A DNA stretch of 51,667 bases from DG-33 sp964345105 (GCA_964345105.1 CAYFPZ010000010.1:1-51667), one strand, 5' to 3'. Shown: positions 6,620 to 15,026, counted from the first letter of the stretch. Translations and numbers: made by a program. The notes: a model not told the origin generated them from the letters alone.

Positions 6620-7411
6620 TCACTTGAGTTCATTAGACTGTAAACCCAAGACATCCTGCATGTCTTGCACAATGCCTGGCTTGCCATTTTCAACGATGTG
6701 GCGGATTGCCTTCATCGCCCCTGCAGCAAACGTCTCACGACTCTGCGCACGATGAATTATCTCGAACCGTTCCTCCGGGGTGAAAAATACCACCGTGTGT
6801 TCACCGACAATGTCGCCTTCTCTAATCGATTTAATTTTGATTTTATCCTCGCTCCAGTTAAATTCCCTTGCGATAATTTGCGCAGCTCTGCGTGCAGTCC
6901 CGCTGGGAGCGTCGCGCTTGTGCACATGGTGCGCTTCAACTATTTCTACCCCGTAATCGCTGCCTAACATCCTTGCAGTTTTCTCGATCGATTTGAAAAA
7001 TACATTTACACCGACCGACATGTTTGGTGAAATGACCGCTCGGATTTTCCCCTTTTTCACGGCTTCTTCCATTTCAACCCACTGTTCTGCCGTGAAGCCG
7101 GTGGTACCCACAACCACAGAAACGCCCACTTCGGATGCTGTTTTGACGTTCTGAACTGCGGCATCTGCTTTGGTGAAGTCCACTAAGACATCTGGTTTTG
7201 ATCTCCTTAGAGCCTCAGCCAGTTTATCTGCGCCAACAATCTTTACGCCAAGTCCGCCCACGCCAGCGAGTTCCCCGGCGTCCTTTCCTGCGTTTGGGGT
7301 ACCAAGGGCATCGATGGCCGCAACCAACTCCATGTCCGCTTGTTTCGCGACTTGGCGCACAATTAGCCTGCCCATTCGCCCGCAGGCACCGCAGACAGCA
7401 ACTCGAATCAT
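6620..7411 (-). CDS. dapB: 4-hydroxy-tetrahydrodipicolinate reductase
   Basis: DapB reduces hydroxy-tetrahydrodipicolinate to tetrahydrodipicolinate with NAD(P)H, the second committed step of lysine/diaminopimelate synthesis. The 263-residue protein shows the dinucleotide motif GACGRMG (8-14), VVGTTGF (100-106), ISPNMSVGVNVFF (127-139) and the catalytic segment HHVHKRDAPSGTA (161-173), with Lys165 as proton donor. These are textbook DapB signatures. Its ATG overlaps the dapA stop by four bases, showing translational coupling. Length is usual for the family. Nothing in the sequence is unusual for DapB. Confidence 0.96.
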   Translation of the reverse strand: MIRVAVCGACGRMGRLIVRQVAKQADMELVAAIDALGTPNAGKDAGELAGVGGLGVKIVGADKLAEALRRSKPDVLVDFTKADAAVQNVKTASEVGVSVVVGTTGFTAEQWVEMEEAVKKGKIRAVISPNMSVGVNVFFKSIEKTARMLGSDYGVEIVEAHHVHKRDAPSGTARRAAQIIAREFNWSEDKIKIKSIREGDIVGEHTVVFFTPEERFEIIHRAQSRETFAAGAMKAIRHIVENGKPGIVQDMQDVLGLQSNELK

Positions 7412-8289
7412 TTTACCAGTCTCATGTCGACTAGAACCTTGCGCAATTTTTTCTGGTTCTCCGGCTCGAGCTCGACTAATGGTAGCCTGAGCCCTCCGGC
7501 GGCCATACCCATCCAGTTCATCGCCATCTTGACGGGCCCTGGATTGGTCTCGATAAACAATGCTTTGAACAGCGGTGTTAATTCATCGTTAATCTGTTTG
7601 GCTGTTTCGACATCACCGGACCGAAAAGATTCTACTATCTTAACCACTTTATCAGGCACGAGGTTTGCTGCAACCGAGATGATGCCAGCGCCCCCACGTT
7701 TCATAATTTCGAGTGTCAGCGAATCATCACCAGATGTCACAGTAAAATTTCCACCGCTAGTTAGCTCAATTATCCGCGTGATTTGCTCTAGGTCTCCGCT
7801 TGCCTCCTTTACTCCCACGATGTTATTTAGCTTGGCCAGTTTTGCCATGGTCTCAGGCCGCATGTTGACGCTCGTGCGTGAAGGTATGTTATAAATTACC
7901 TGGGGTATGTTAACCTCTTCTGCGAGCCGCTTGTAGTGTTGGTAAAGGCCAGCTTGTGTTGGTTTGTTATAATAGGGCACCACGAGTAGCGCTCCGTCCG
8001 CGCCCACTTCCTTTGCGTGTTTCGTGAGCATGATCGCTTCCCATGTGCTGTTGCTCCCGGTGCCAGCCAGCACAGGGACTTTTCCCTTCACCGCATCGAC
8101 AACGATTTCAACGACTCGGTTGTGCTCTTCGTAGGAAAGCGTTGCGCATTCGCCCGTTGTCCCAACCGGCACCAGCCCATGAATGCCGTTTTTGATTTGA
8201 AATTTAACATTTTCGCGTAGTCCTTCCTCGTTAATTTTTCCATTTTTATCAAAGGGCGTGACCATAGCCGTCAAGGCGCCCTCGAACAT
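7408..8289 (-). CDS. dapA: 4-hydroxy-tetrahydrodipicolinate synthase
   Basis: DapA condenses pyruvate with aspartate semialdehyde. The 293-residue TIM barrel carries GTTGE (43-47), Tyr107 in VVPYYNKPTQ, Tyr133 and Arg138 in VIYNIPSRT, the Schiff-base Lys161 in VGVKEASG, and SGDDSL near 190. Tyr133, the conserved threonines of GTTGE and Tyr107 form the catalytic triad, and Arg138 is the residue that marks true DapA among related aldolases, so the activity call is good. The start overlaps the lysC stop by one base (TAATG). Archaeal relatives include 2-keto-3-deoxygluconate aldolases, but the operon with lysC, lysA and dapB settles the role. Confidence 0.95.
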   Translation of the reverse strand: MFEGALTAMVTPFDKNGKINEEGLRENVKFQIKNGIHGLVPVGTTGECATLSYEEHNRVVEIVVDAVKGKVPVLAGTGSNSTWEAIMLTKHAKEVGADGALLVVPYYNKPTQAGLYQHYKRLAEEVNIPQVIYNIPSRTSVNMRPETMAKLAKLNNIVGVKEASGDLEQITRIIELTSGGNFTVTSGDDSLTLEIMKRGGAGIISVAANLVPDKVVKIVESFRSGDVETAKQINDELTPLFKALFIETNPGPVKMAMNWMGMAAGGLRLPLVELEPENQKKLRKVLVDMRLVK

Positions 8290-9518
8290 TAACCAACCCC
8301 CTTCATCGCCTGCCTGAGTAACCTCAGGGCTTCCTTTCGGTCGTCCCAGTTGACGAAGAAGCTAATCGACGCCCGGCTCGAGAAGATTTCAATGACGTTT
8401 ATTCGAGCTTTCGCGAGGGGTTCCGACAATTTGGCTATGGCACCCGGCGTGTAGATAAAGCGCTCACTTTCCGCTATTAGCAATGCAATGTTGTTTTCGC
8501 TCGTCACTGATTTCATCTTTCTGTTTAGAGTTATGCTTTTGTGTAGCAACTCAAGTGCTCGGCGGGAATCCTTCTCCATAACGTAGATTGAAAAAGACCT
8601 TGGACCGATTGAGACGCCGAAGATATTTATGCCCGCTTTAGTTAGAGGGGTTGCGGACTTTACAAGTATCCCCGGCGTGGTCTGCATTTCTTCGCCAACT
8701 ATCGTCAGCATCGCAAGCGGTTTTTCGTGCGCTCGAACACCCACAAATTCGACCTCCTTTGGTCCTACAATAGTTGTACCCCGAACAGATAAATTACCAT
8801 GACGGAAGTGTATAACCTTAGCGTTTATGCGGGGATTCTTATAACTCATCGCTCGGGGATGCATCACCTGTGCCCCAAAGCGTGCTAGATCACGCATTTC
8901 TTCTACTGAGATATGCTTGATTAATCGTGCCCTCCTGATTTTGTTGGGGTCAGCGGTCATAACTCCCTCGGCATCGGTGACGATGGTCACCTCATTTGCA
9001 TCTAAGCATTCTCCCATGAGGAAACCCGTTATATCGCTTCCCCCTCGTCCGATCGTTGTTATATTGCCTCGCTTATCTTTGCCCAAAAAACCGCATATCA
9101 CAGGGATTGCACGTTTTTTCATCAAAGGCAAAATGAACTTTTTGGTTCGCATCCTCGTCTCGACCAAATTCACGTTAGCCAATCCGAAGTTGCTGTCAGT
9201 CACCACCGGCCACTCATGCTGCTTGGGATCTATATACTTTGCATCCGCCCCAAGGCTACACAACGCTGCAGCGAATACTCGAGCACTTGTTTGCTCCCCC
9301 ATCGCCATGATATCATCGAGTTTTCTGGCGCTCACCTTGCCACCAGTGCCCGTTTTTGCCGCTTTAATTAGTTCATCGGTGGCGTGCCCCATAGCAGACA
9401 CGACTACTGCCACTTGAGTGCCCTTTTTGTATTCTCGATAGACGGCTTCCGCTCCCAAGCGTATGCGCTCGCCATTCGCGATGCTGGTTCCCCCAAACTT
9501 GACAACAATTCGTCTCAC
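8289..9518 (-). CDS. lysC: Aspartate kinase
   Basis: Aspartokinase phosphorylates aspartate with ATP, the first step toward lysine, threonine and methionine. The 409-residue protein begins with KFGGTS (7-12), has the GRGGSDITG nucleotide/aspartate loop (about 157-165) and FGAQVMHPRAM (about 213-223), and ends with two ACT domains (about 265-405) that in the family bind the feedback amino acid. It starts with GTG overlapping the lysA stop (GTGA). Placement inside the lysine operon suggests a lysine-sensitive isozyme, which is inference. No homoserine dehydrogenase is fused or adjacent. Confidence 0.95.
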   Translation of the reverse strand: MRRIVVKFGGTSIANGERIRLGAEAVYREYKKGTQVAVVVSAMGHATDELIKAAKTGTGGKVSARKLDDIMAMGEQTSARVFAAALCSLGADAKYIDPKQHEWPVVTDSNFGLANVNLVETRMRTKKFILPLMKKRAIPVICGFLGKDKRGNITTIGRGGSDITGFLMGECLDANEVTIVTDAEGVMTADPNKIRRARLIKHISVEEMRDLARFGAQVMHPRAMSYKNPRINAKVIHFRHGNLSVRGTTIVGPKEVEFVGVRAHEKPLAMLTIVGEEMQTTPGILVKSATPLTKAGINIFGVSIGPRSFSIYVMEKDSRRALELLHKSITLNRKMKSVTSENNIALLIAESERFIYTPGAIAKLSEPLAKARINVIEIFSSRASISFFVNWDDRKEALRLLRQAMKGVG

Positions 9519-10828
9519 TTAAGCCACCTAGGGATTTGGTCGAGGCGCGTCAAGTCTTGATAACTTTCTCGCTTTCGGATTATCTCGAACTTGCCGCGGT
9601 TGATTAAGACCATCGCCGGACGGGGCTGAGCTGTATGCTGGCTAGATATTGCTAAGCCGTAAGCCCCAACATCGAAGATGACGGCCAGATCTCCGGGTTC
9701 AACGGTAGGCAACTTACGCTCCTTACCCAAGAAATCGCCGGACTCACAGAGGGGACCAGCGATATTGAAGAGTTTCTCATTTTTTTCTCGGATTTTGTTT
9801 GCGAGTTCGATATGGTGGTAGGCTCCATAAAGGGCTGGCCTAATCAGCGCGTTCATCCCCGCGTTAACCGCCACCCATGTTGGCATCCCGGGTCGCTCCT
9901 TGGTGTAGCCGACACGCGCCAGCAGCACACTTGCGTCGGCGATTATGTACCGCCCTGGTTCAAAGACAAGTGTCGGTTTTGTGAGATTCTTTTCTTCGAC
10001 GACCCGCTTGACCACAGCCACTATGCGCTCTGCCACTTGCTCGGGTTTGAGCTCTGGGTCATCAGGTTTGTAGGGGACTCCGATACCGCCTCCAAAATCG
10101 ACGAATTGGAGGTGAATGTTAAACCTTTTTTTAATCTCGACTACTAGAGCCATAAGTTTCTTAGCCTCTTCCTCGAAGGGCCCGGAGTCGAGGATTTGAG
10201 AGCCGATATGGGCGTGGATGCCAACGACTTTGACGTTCTTCATTCTTGATGCGAGCTTGTACGCTTCAAGCGCCTGCCCACTCGCAACATCGAACCCAAA
10301 TTTGCTCTCTCGAAGCCCCGTGGCTATGTAAGGGTGAGTCGGGGCCTTCACGTCAGGGTTCACCCTAAATCCTATTCGTGCTTTTTTTCCAATCCTTGAG
10401 GCGATTTTTTCAACCACATTAAGTTCTTGAATACTGTCGACGTTTATCAAAACTTTGTTAATTATCGCGTACTCTAGCTCCGGGGGTGATTTGTGGTTGC
10501 CGTTGAAGATTGCCCTCTCACCAGGAACGCCAACATTCAGGGCGTTTCGAAGCTCATTGCCAGAGCTAACCTCCGCACCCGCATTCTCGCTCTGCAGGAT
10601 TTTGCAAATCGCCAAGTTGAAGTTAGCCTTGAGGGCATAGCAGACAAATACGTTTGGCCATCTCTCGGCAAAGGCTTGGTAGAAACGCCTGTAGTTCTCG
10701 CGCACACGCTGCTCATCGACTACATATAAAGGGGTTCCAAATCGCTCGGCGAGTTCGACCGCGTCGGCGCCCCCGATCACGAGATGTCCTTGTGGGTTGG
10801 TGTTGAAATGCGGTTTCAGCATTAGCAT
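9515..10828 (-). CDS. lysA: Diaminopimelate decarboxylase
   Basis: LysA decarboxylates meso-diaminopimelate to L-lysine using PLP. The 437-residue protein carries the PLP lysine Lys68 in CYALKANFN, HAHIGSQI (205-212), the glycine loop FGGGIG (245-250), EPGR (290-293), and CESGDF (361-366), where Cys361 and Glu362 come from the second subunit and mark diaminopimelate specificity over ornithine or arginine. Its presence shows the pathway ends at lysine by the diaminopimelate route, not the alpha-aminoadipate/LysW route used by many archaea. The gene overlaps the upstream aminotransferase by seven bases and lysC by four. Confidence 0.95.
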   Translation of the reverse strand: MLMLKPHFNTNPQGHLVIGGADAVELAERFGTPLYVVDEQRVRENYRRFYQAFAERWPNVFVCYALKANFNLAICKILQSENAGAEVSSGNELRNALNVGVPGERAIFNGNHKSPPELEYAIINKVLINVDSIQELNVVEKIASRIGKKARIGFRVNPDVKAPTHPYIATGLRESKFGFDVASGQALEAYKLASRMKNVKVVGIHAHIGSQILDSGPFEEEAKKLMALVVEIKKRFNIHLQFVDFGGGIGVPYKPDDPELKPEQVAERIVAVVKRVVEEKNLTKPTLVFEPGRYIIADASVLLARVGYTKERPGMPTWVAVNAGMNALIRPALYGAYHHIELANKIREKNEKLFNIAGPLCESGDFLGKERKLPTVEPGDLAVIFDVGAYGLAISSQHTAQPRPAMVLINRGKFEIIRKRESYQDLTRLDQIPRWLK

Positions 10829-12177
10829 TTACTCTCAACCTCGCGAAGAGCTTCCCCGAAGATATCTAGGCCGAGTTCGAGTTCGCGTTGACTTATGATG
10901 AACGGTGGAGCTATTCGAATTACAGATTGTCCCCCCCGGAAGACGATGAGCCCCCGGTTCAAGGCTTTCTGTATAACTGCATTGCGCTCTTTGATTGCTT
11001 GCTTCTTTGTTCGCCGATCTTTGACCAATTCCACAGCTAGCAGCAGTCCCTTACCCCTAACTTCGCCAATCAAGCGGGACTCTTCGGCAAATTCGTGCAG
11101 CCGCTTGAGCGCCAGCTCGCCTAGTTTGCCAGTTCGTTTCACGAGTTTCTGTTTTTCTAGGATATCTAACCCCTCGAGGGCCGCCGCGCAGGCGATTAGG
11201 TTGCCCCCGAAGGTCGAGGCGTGCGCTCCAGGTTCCCAGTCCATGACCTTCGCGCTGGCTATTGTCGCACCTATTGGAGCCATCCCACCAGCTAGTGCTT
11301 TCGCTACGCACACGATGTCAGGCGTTACTCCCCAATGCTCCATCGCGAACATCTTGCCCGTTCGCCCGAGGCCTGTCTGGATCTCGTCGGCTATAAAGAG
11401 CCAATCGTGCTCCTCGCACAGCTCCTTCAACATTGGGTAGTACTCAGGTGGGGGGATGATGTACCCTGAGCTACCTTGGATCGGCTCGGTGATGACTGCA
11501 GCAACCTCCTCAGGCGGGATTACTTTTCTTATTGATTTACGGATGTACTCAATGCATGCGAAATCGCACTTTGGACAACTCTGGTTGAGGGGGCATCGGT
11601 AGCAGTAGGGGTAGGGCATGAAGCTCACGCCCGGCACTAGCGGGGCAAAGTAGCGATGGTGCACGACGTTTACTGAGGATAGACTCATCGCTCCGAAAGT
11701 CCGGCCGTGGAATGCTCCTGTGAAGGCAATCATGCGTGGGCGGCGGGTGTGCCAGCGAGCGCACTTGAATGCTGCTTCCACTGACTCGGCACCACTATTT
11801 CCGAAGTAAACGCGCTTGGCAAACTTTCCAGGAGTAATCCTCACGAGTTTTTCAGCGAGCTTCACCTGCGCCTCGTAGTAGAAATCGGTTCCGGCGAAGT
11901 GCGTGAGCTTCGTAGCCTGTTGCTCGACGGCGCGGATGAGTTGAGGGTGGGAGTAACCAAAGTTGAGGACGAACATGCCCGATGTGAGATCGAGCAAGAC
12001 GTTTCCGTCCACATCCCGCACGTAACAACTCCAACCTTCCTTCGCCACTATCGGCTCAGATCGCATGTAGGAAGGCGACATCACACGCTCATCACGTGTA
12101 ACTATCCCTTTTGCCCGCGGTCCGGGGATTGGTTTGACAATTCGTGGACCGTTTTTTACCCATGCTGGTTTTGGCAA
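10822..12177 (-). CDS. Class III PLP aminotransferase with Cys-rich insert, first gene of the lysine operon
   Basis: The 451-residue fold-type I enzyme has GNSGAESVEAA (126-136), Asp264 in FIADEIQTGLGRTG, and the PLP lysine Lys293 in VAKALAGGM. An insertion at about 189-208, YPYCYRCPLNQS then CPKCDFAC, packs five cysteines and could bind a metal; similar inserts occur in archaeal GABA-aminotransferase-like enzymes, some of which are amino-acid racemases (Pyrococcus type). It starts with TTG: GGTGA lies five bases upstream and no better start exists. The first position of an operon with lysA, lysC, dapA and dapB suggests a role in the missing tetrahydrodipicolinate-to-diaminopimelate steps (acyl-DAP aminotransferase) or in racemising an intermediate. 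Ornithine/GABA aminotransferase is the alternative. The specific substrate is not decidable here. Confidence 0.85.
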   Translation of the reverse strand: MPKPAWVKNGPRIVKPIPGPRAKGIVTRDERVMSPSYMRSEPIVAKEGWSCYVRDVDGNVLLDLTSGMFVLNFGYSHPQLIRAVEQQATKLTHFAGTDFYYEAQVKLAEKLVRITPGKFAKRVYFGNSGAESVEAAFKCARWHTRRPRMIAFTGAFHGRTFGAMSLSSVNVVHHRYFAPLVPGVSFMPYPYCYRCPLNQSCPKCDFACIEYIRKSIRKVIPPEEVAAVITEPIQGSSGYIIPPPEYYPMLKELCEEHDWLFIADEIQTGLGRTGKMFAMEHWGVTPDIVCVAKALAGGMAPIGATIASAKVMDWEPGAHASTFGGNLIACAAALEGLDILEKQKLVKRTGKLGELALKRLHEFAEESRLIGEVRGKGLLLAVELVKDRRTKKQAIKERNAVIQKALNRGLIVFRGGQSVIRIAPPFIISQRELELGLDIFGEALREVESKC

Positions 12178-12209
12178 ACTCTCACCCTAAAGGTTTACTC
12201 AAATATATC

Positions 12210-12220
12210 TATTTAAATAA
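12210..12220 (-). promoter_or_regulatory. TATA-like box of the lysine operon
   Basis: TATTTAAATA on the minus strand lies about 35 bases upstream of the TTG start at 12177. A GGTGA ribosome-binding site lies between them, so a leader of about 10-15 bases is expected. It occupies the divergent gap shared with nnrD. Confidence 0.5.
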
Positions 12221-12252
12221 TTACGGCAGCGCAACACAGCGAGCTAACTAAG

Positions 12253-12261
12253 TTTTTTATA
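12253..12261 (+). promoter_or_regulatory. TATA-like box of the nnrD-rpl40e-GGGPS operon
   Basis: TTTTTTATA is about 35-40 bases upstream of the GTG start at 12295. GAGGTG at 12284-12289 is the ribosome-binding site. Spacing fits a start of transcription near 12283. Confidence 0.45.
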
Positions 12262-12294
12262 GCCAGCAGCGCCTTTTCCTTCAGAGGTGCACTT

Positions 12295-13182
12295 GTGGTA
12301 AATCCTAAAATGCGTGTTGGAAAAAAGGATGTGTTAGCAGTTTTACCGAAACGAAGGCGGGGAGCACACAAGGGTGACTATGGGAGGTTACTCGTTGTCG
12401 GAGGCGGATTGCGTTATGTTGGAGCTCCAGCGCTCGTTGGCCTAGCCGCGTTACGTTCCGGTGTTGACCTCGCGATCATTGCTGCGCCTGAAAAAGCAGC
12501 TTGGACGATAAACTCATTCTCACCAGATCTTATCACAATCAAACTCCCCTGCCGCGACCTTGAGCCCCCCGCACTTTCTGAATTACGGAACGAATTTAAA
12601 CTCTCAACGGCCGTAGTCGTGGGACCAGGGTTGGGCACGCTCGCGAAGACACGTGACGCCATAATCGAGATAGCACGCACGCTCAAGGAGGCACAACCAA
12701 ACATGCCCGCGCTCTTCGACGCGGATGGGTTGAAAGCGCTGGCATCAGAGCGAGATTTACTTCAGGGGATGCGTTGGGTCCTGACGCCCCATGCGCGTGA
12801 GTTCGAATTACTAACTGGCGTGGATCTTCCAGCTGACATAAACGGACGGGCCCAACAGGTCAAGGCCGCCGCAAAGCAGTTCGGCTGCACTGTGCTGTTG
12901 AAAGCATGGGTAGACATTATCGCATCACCTGCTGGGAAAGTGAAACTCAATTACACGGGCAACCCCGGAATGACAGTGGGAGGTACAGGTGATGTTCTTG
13001 CGGGGATCGTGGGAACCTTCTTGGCGCAAGGGGTAAAACCTTTCAAGGCTGCGGTCTCTGGAGCTTGGGTATGCGGGCGGGCGGGAGATCTGTGTCTTCG
13101 GGAAAAGAGTAATGAATTCTTGGCATCAGACTTGCTTGAAAAGTTGCCCGAAGTTTTCAAGGAGGTTAGGGGGAGGAGATGA
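12295..13182 (+). CDS. nnrD: ADP-dependent NAD(P)H-hydrate dehydratase (single-domain)
   Basis: NnrD repairs hydrated NAD(P)H by ATP- or ADP-dependent dehydration. The 295-residue ribokinase-like protein has GDYGRLLVVGGG (27-38), VVGPGLG (108-114), FDADGL (141-146), LTPHAREFELL (163-173) and the C-terminal NPGMTVGGTGDVLAG (223-237) with catalytic Asp233. In many prokaryotes this domain is fused to the NnrE epimerase; here the epimerase half is absent and no nnrE is seen nearby. The GTG at 12295 is chosen because GAGGTG lies five bases upstream; an ATG five codons later is the alternative. rpl40e follows after four bases, so an operon with a ribosomal protein and a lipid enzyme is likely. Confidence 0.92.
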   Translation: MVNPKMRVGKKDVLAVLPKRRRGAHKGDYGRLLVVGGGLRYVGAPALVGLAALRSGVDLAIIAAPEKAAWTINSFSPDLITIKLPCRDLEPPALSELRNEFKLSTAVVVGPGLGTLAKTRDAIIEIARTLKEAQPNMPALFDADGLKALASERDLLQGMRWVLTPHAREFELLTGVDLPADINGRAQQVKAAAKQFGCTVLLKAWVDIIASPAGKVKLNYTGNPGMTVGGTGDVLAGIVGTFLAQGVKPFKAAVSGAWVCGRAGDLCLREKSNEFLASDLLEKLPEVFKEVRGRR

Positions 13183-13186
13183 GATT

Positions 13187-13333
13187 GTGGTGAAGTTTGA
13201 GGCTGCCGAGCGACGCCTATTTAAAGTGAAGATATGTATGCGGTGCAACGCCCGCAACCCTTGGAAGGCAACCAAGTGCAGAAAATGTGGATACAGCGGG
13301 CTGAGGTCGAAATCGAGGGAGCCACGAGGATGA
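13187..13333 (+). CDS. rpl40e: Ribosomal protein L40e
   Basis: The 48-residue zinc-ribbon ribosomal protein carries ERRLFKVKICMRC, then ARNPWKATKCRKCGY and a basic tail. The two CX2C pairs (CMRC and CRKC) and the sequence around them are the standard archaeal L40e. I chose the GTG at 13187 (a second GTG follows) because GGAGGAG lies eight bases upstream. A longer frame back to 13112 would overlap nnrD and is not supported. The stop overlaps the start of the next gene by four bases (ATGA). L40e is a 50S subunit protein of archaea and eukaryotes. Confidence 0.93.
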   Translation: MVKFEAAERRLFKVKICMRCNARNPWKATKCRKCGYSGLRSKSREPRG

Positions 13334-14109
13334 AAGTAGAAGAGCGATTGAAACGGATTATAGCTCGAGAGGGCGCAGCTCACTTAACGCTTATAGACCC
13401 AGCAAAACAGGCACCGAGAGTCGCCGCGCAAATAGCATCCGATGCTGCATTTGCAGGAAGTGACGGCATCATGGTTGGTGGCTCTACTCGCGCGGGTGGC
13501 AGTCTCCTCGACCGAACTGTGGTAGAAATAAAAAAAGCCATAAAACTTCCTGTTATTCTTTTTCCTGCAAGCGAGGCAGGATTAAGCCAACATGCGGATG
13601 CAATCTTTTTCATGAGCATGCTCAACTCCCGTGACCCATATTATATTACGGGTGCTCAAAAGCGCGGGGCGCCGCTCGTCAAGCAATTCAAGTTGGAAAC
13701 CTTGCCCATGGCATATTTATTGGTCGAACCTGGTCAGGCGGTCGGGCGGGTCGGGAAGGCGGACCTACTCCCTCGCGCTAAACCTGAGCTGGCCGCGGCA
13801 TACGCGCTCACGGCGCAATATCTGGGAATGAGGTTCGTTTACCTCGAGGCAGGTTCAGGGGCACCTATACCAGTACCAACAAACATGGTGCGAGCGGTGC
13901 GGGAGGCAACGCAGGTGACACTCATCGTAGGGGGCGGGATAAAAACACCAAGAGCGGCAGCTGAACGCGTGAAAGCCGGCGCAGATGTTATTGTAACTGG
14001 AACCATCGTTGAACGCGCAAAAGATAGAGTAGCAAAAATTCGTGAAATTGTGAAAGCAATTAAACTAGGCCGCGGTGTTTGGCGCAGGAAATGCAAGCGT
14101 AACCTTTGA
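13330..14109 (+). CDS. Geranylgeranylglyceryl phosphate synthase
   Basis: This enzyme joins geranylgeranyl diphosphate to glycerol-1-phosphate, the first committed step of archaeal ether-lipid synthesis. The 259-residue (beta/alpha)8 protein of the PcrB/GGGPS family shows HLTLIDPAKQ (about 18-27), GSDGIMVGGST (about 43-53), VILFPAS, YLEAGSGAP (about 175-183) and IVGGGIKTPRAA with a phosphate-binding ADVIVTGTIVE. The ATG at 13330 overlaps the rpl40e stop, giving a normal N-terminus; an earlier in-frame ATG at 13234 lies inside rpl40e and is rejected. The C-terminus adds about 14 residues ending in a basic tail, and its coding end overlaps rps26e on the other strand by about 50 bases. Confidence 0.93.
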   Translation: MKVEERLKRIIAREGAAHLTLIDPAKQAPRVAAQIASDAAFAGSDGIMVGGSTRAGGSLLDRTVVEIKKAIKLPVILFPASEAGLSQHADAIFFMSMLNSRDPYYITGAQKRGAPLVKQFKLETLPMAYLLVEPGQAVGRVGKADLLPRAKPELAAAYALTAQYLGMRFVYLEAGSGAPIPVPTNMVRAVREATQVTLIVGGGIKTPRAAAERVKAGADVIVTGTIVERAKDRVAKIREIVKAIKLGRGVWRRKCKRNL

Positions 14110-14290
14110 AGCTGGGAGTAAAAACGCGCCTTCGATCGATACCGGGAATTCTTGGGTCGACTCTGAAACCCTTCCTCACTGCTACGGCTTTTATCCTAGG
14201 CACCATTCGCCCGCAATAGACGCAGGAAATTGGCTGACTTCGCCCACCTGCCTTATAGCGACCCCACTTCTTTCCCATTTTCTCGACCAC
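14060..14290 (-). CDS. rps26e: Ribosomal protein S26e
   Basis: The 76-residue basic protein has the S26e pattern: GRSQPISCVYCGRMVPRIKA early and YACISCAKHRG at the end, with the two CX2C pairs (CVYC, CISC) binding zinc. The C-terminus is short (ends GLV), without the charged extension of many homologues. The first start is GTG at 14290; an ATG four codons later is possible, and neither has a strong ribosome-binding site. An AT-rich stretch at about 14310-14320 may be its promoter. It is convergent with the GGGPS gene and their coding ends overlap by about 50 bases. S26e is a small-subunit protein typical of TACK/Asgard archaea and eukaryotes. Confidence 0.85.
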   Translation of the reverse strand: MVEKMGKKWGRYKAGGRSQPISCVYCGRMVPRIKAVAVRKGFRVDPRIPGIDRRRVFTPSFKGYACISCAKHRGLV

Positions 14291-14483
14291 ACATTATTCA
14301 GAATTGCAGGCTATAACCATTTTGGGTGGTTAATTAGGGTATTCATTGCTGGCTCGTTATTCTCGCTGGCAGCGGGAGCTTAACCGAGTAAAAAGTTTGG
14401 TGGGATGTGAAAACTCCTGTGAAATCTGGAGAAAATACTAAATTATAGCACAAAATCCTTATAGAGGTTGAAGTGCAATTTCC

Positions 14484-15026
14484 ATGAATGGCATGATAGA
14501 AATAAGATTTCATGGTCGCGGTGGGCAAGGAGCAGTGACCGCGGCTAGGTTGCTTGCCGAGGCGGCTTTTGCGGAAGGTAAATATAGCCAAGCTCTTCCA
14601 TTTTTCGGCGCTGAAAGAAGAGGAGCCCCGGTGCTCGCGTTCACGCGAATCGATAACAGGCCAATTCGTATCCGCACGCAAATTTACGAACCTAACTACG
14701 TGGTGGTACTAGACCCTTCACTGCTAGAAGTTGTAAAAGTCGCTTCTGGTATAAAGCATGGTGGGCTAATAGTGCTCAACTCTAATAAAACTGCTCAATT
14801 TTCCAATGCTAAAACCGCTTTTGTCGATGCCACTTCAATAGCGAAGGAGATGCTAGGAGTGCCGATAACAAACACGGCCATGCTGGGCGCTTTTGCGAAG
14901 GCAACAAAGCTCGTGTCGTTGGACTCTCTCATAAATGTAATCAAAGGGCACTTTTCCAGCAAACTTGCAGAGAAAAACATCGCCGCGATAAAAGCAGCTT
15001 ATGAACAAACAAAGGTGGTAAAATGA
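14484..15026 (+). CDS. porG: Pyruvate:ferredoxin oxidoreductase, gamma subunit
   Basis: First gene of a four-gene 2-oxoacid:ferredoxin oxidoreductase operon (gamma-delta-alpha-beta). The 180-residue protein shows [20 protein letters not shown] near the N-terminus and [11 protein letters not shown] about 25 residues later, the classic gamma-subunit CoA/domain III signatures. The start is ATG at 14484 (an ATG three codons on, giving [11 protein letters not shown], is equally good). There is no good ribosome-binding site; TATA-like AATTATAG and CTTATAG lie 15-40 bases upstream, suggesting a short leader. The enzyme makes acetyl-CoA, CO2 and reduced ferredoxin from pyruvate. The stop overlaps the delta-subunit start. 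Confidence 0.93.

Noticed and set aside
13112..13186. Longer N-terminus for L40e
   Set aside because: The extra codons overlap nnrD and do not fit the family; GTG at 13187 has a good ribosome-binding site.
14075..14383. Plus-strand open frame opposite rps26e
   Set aside because: The opposite strand encodes a recognisable zinc-ribbon ribosomal protein; this frame has no motif.
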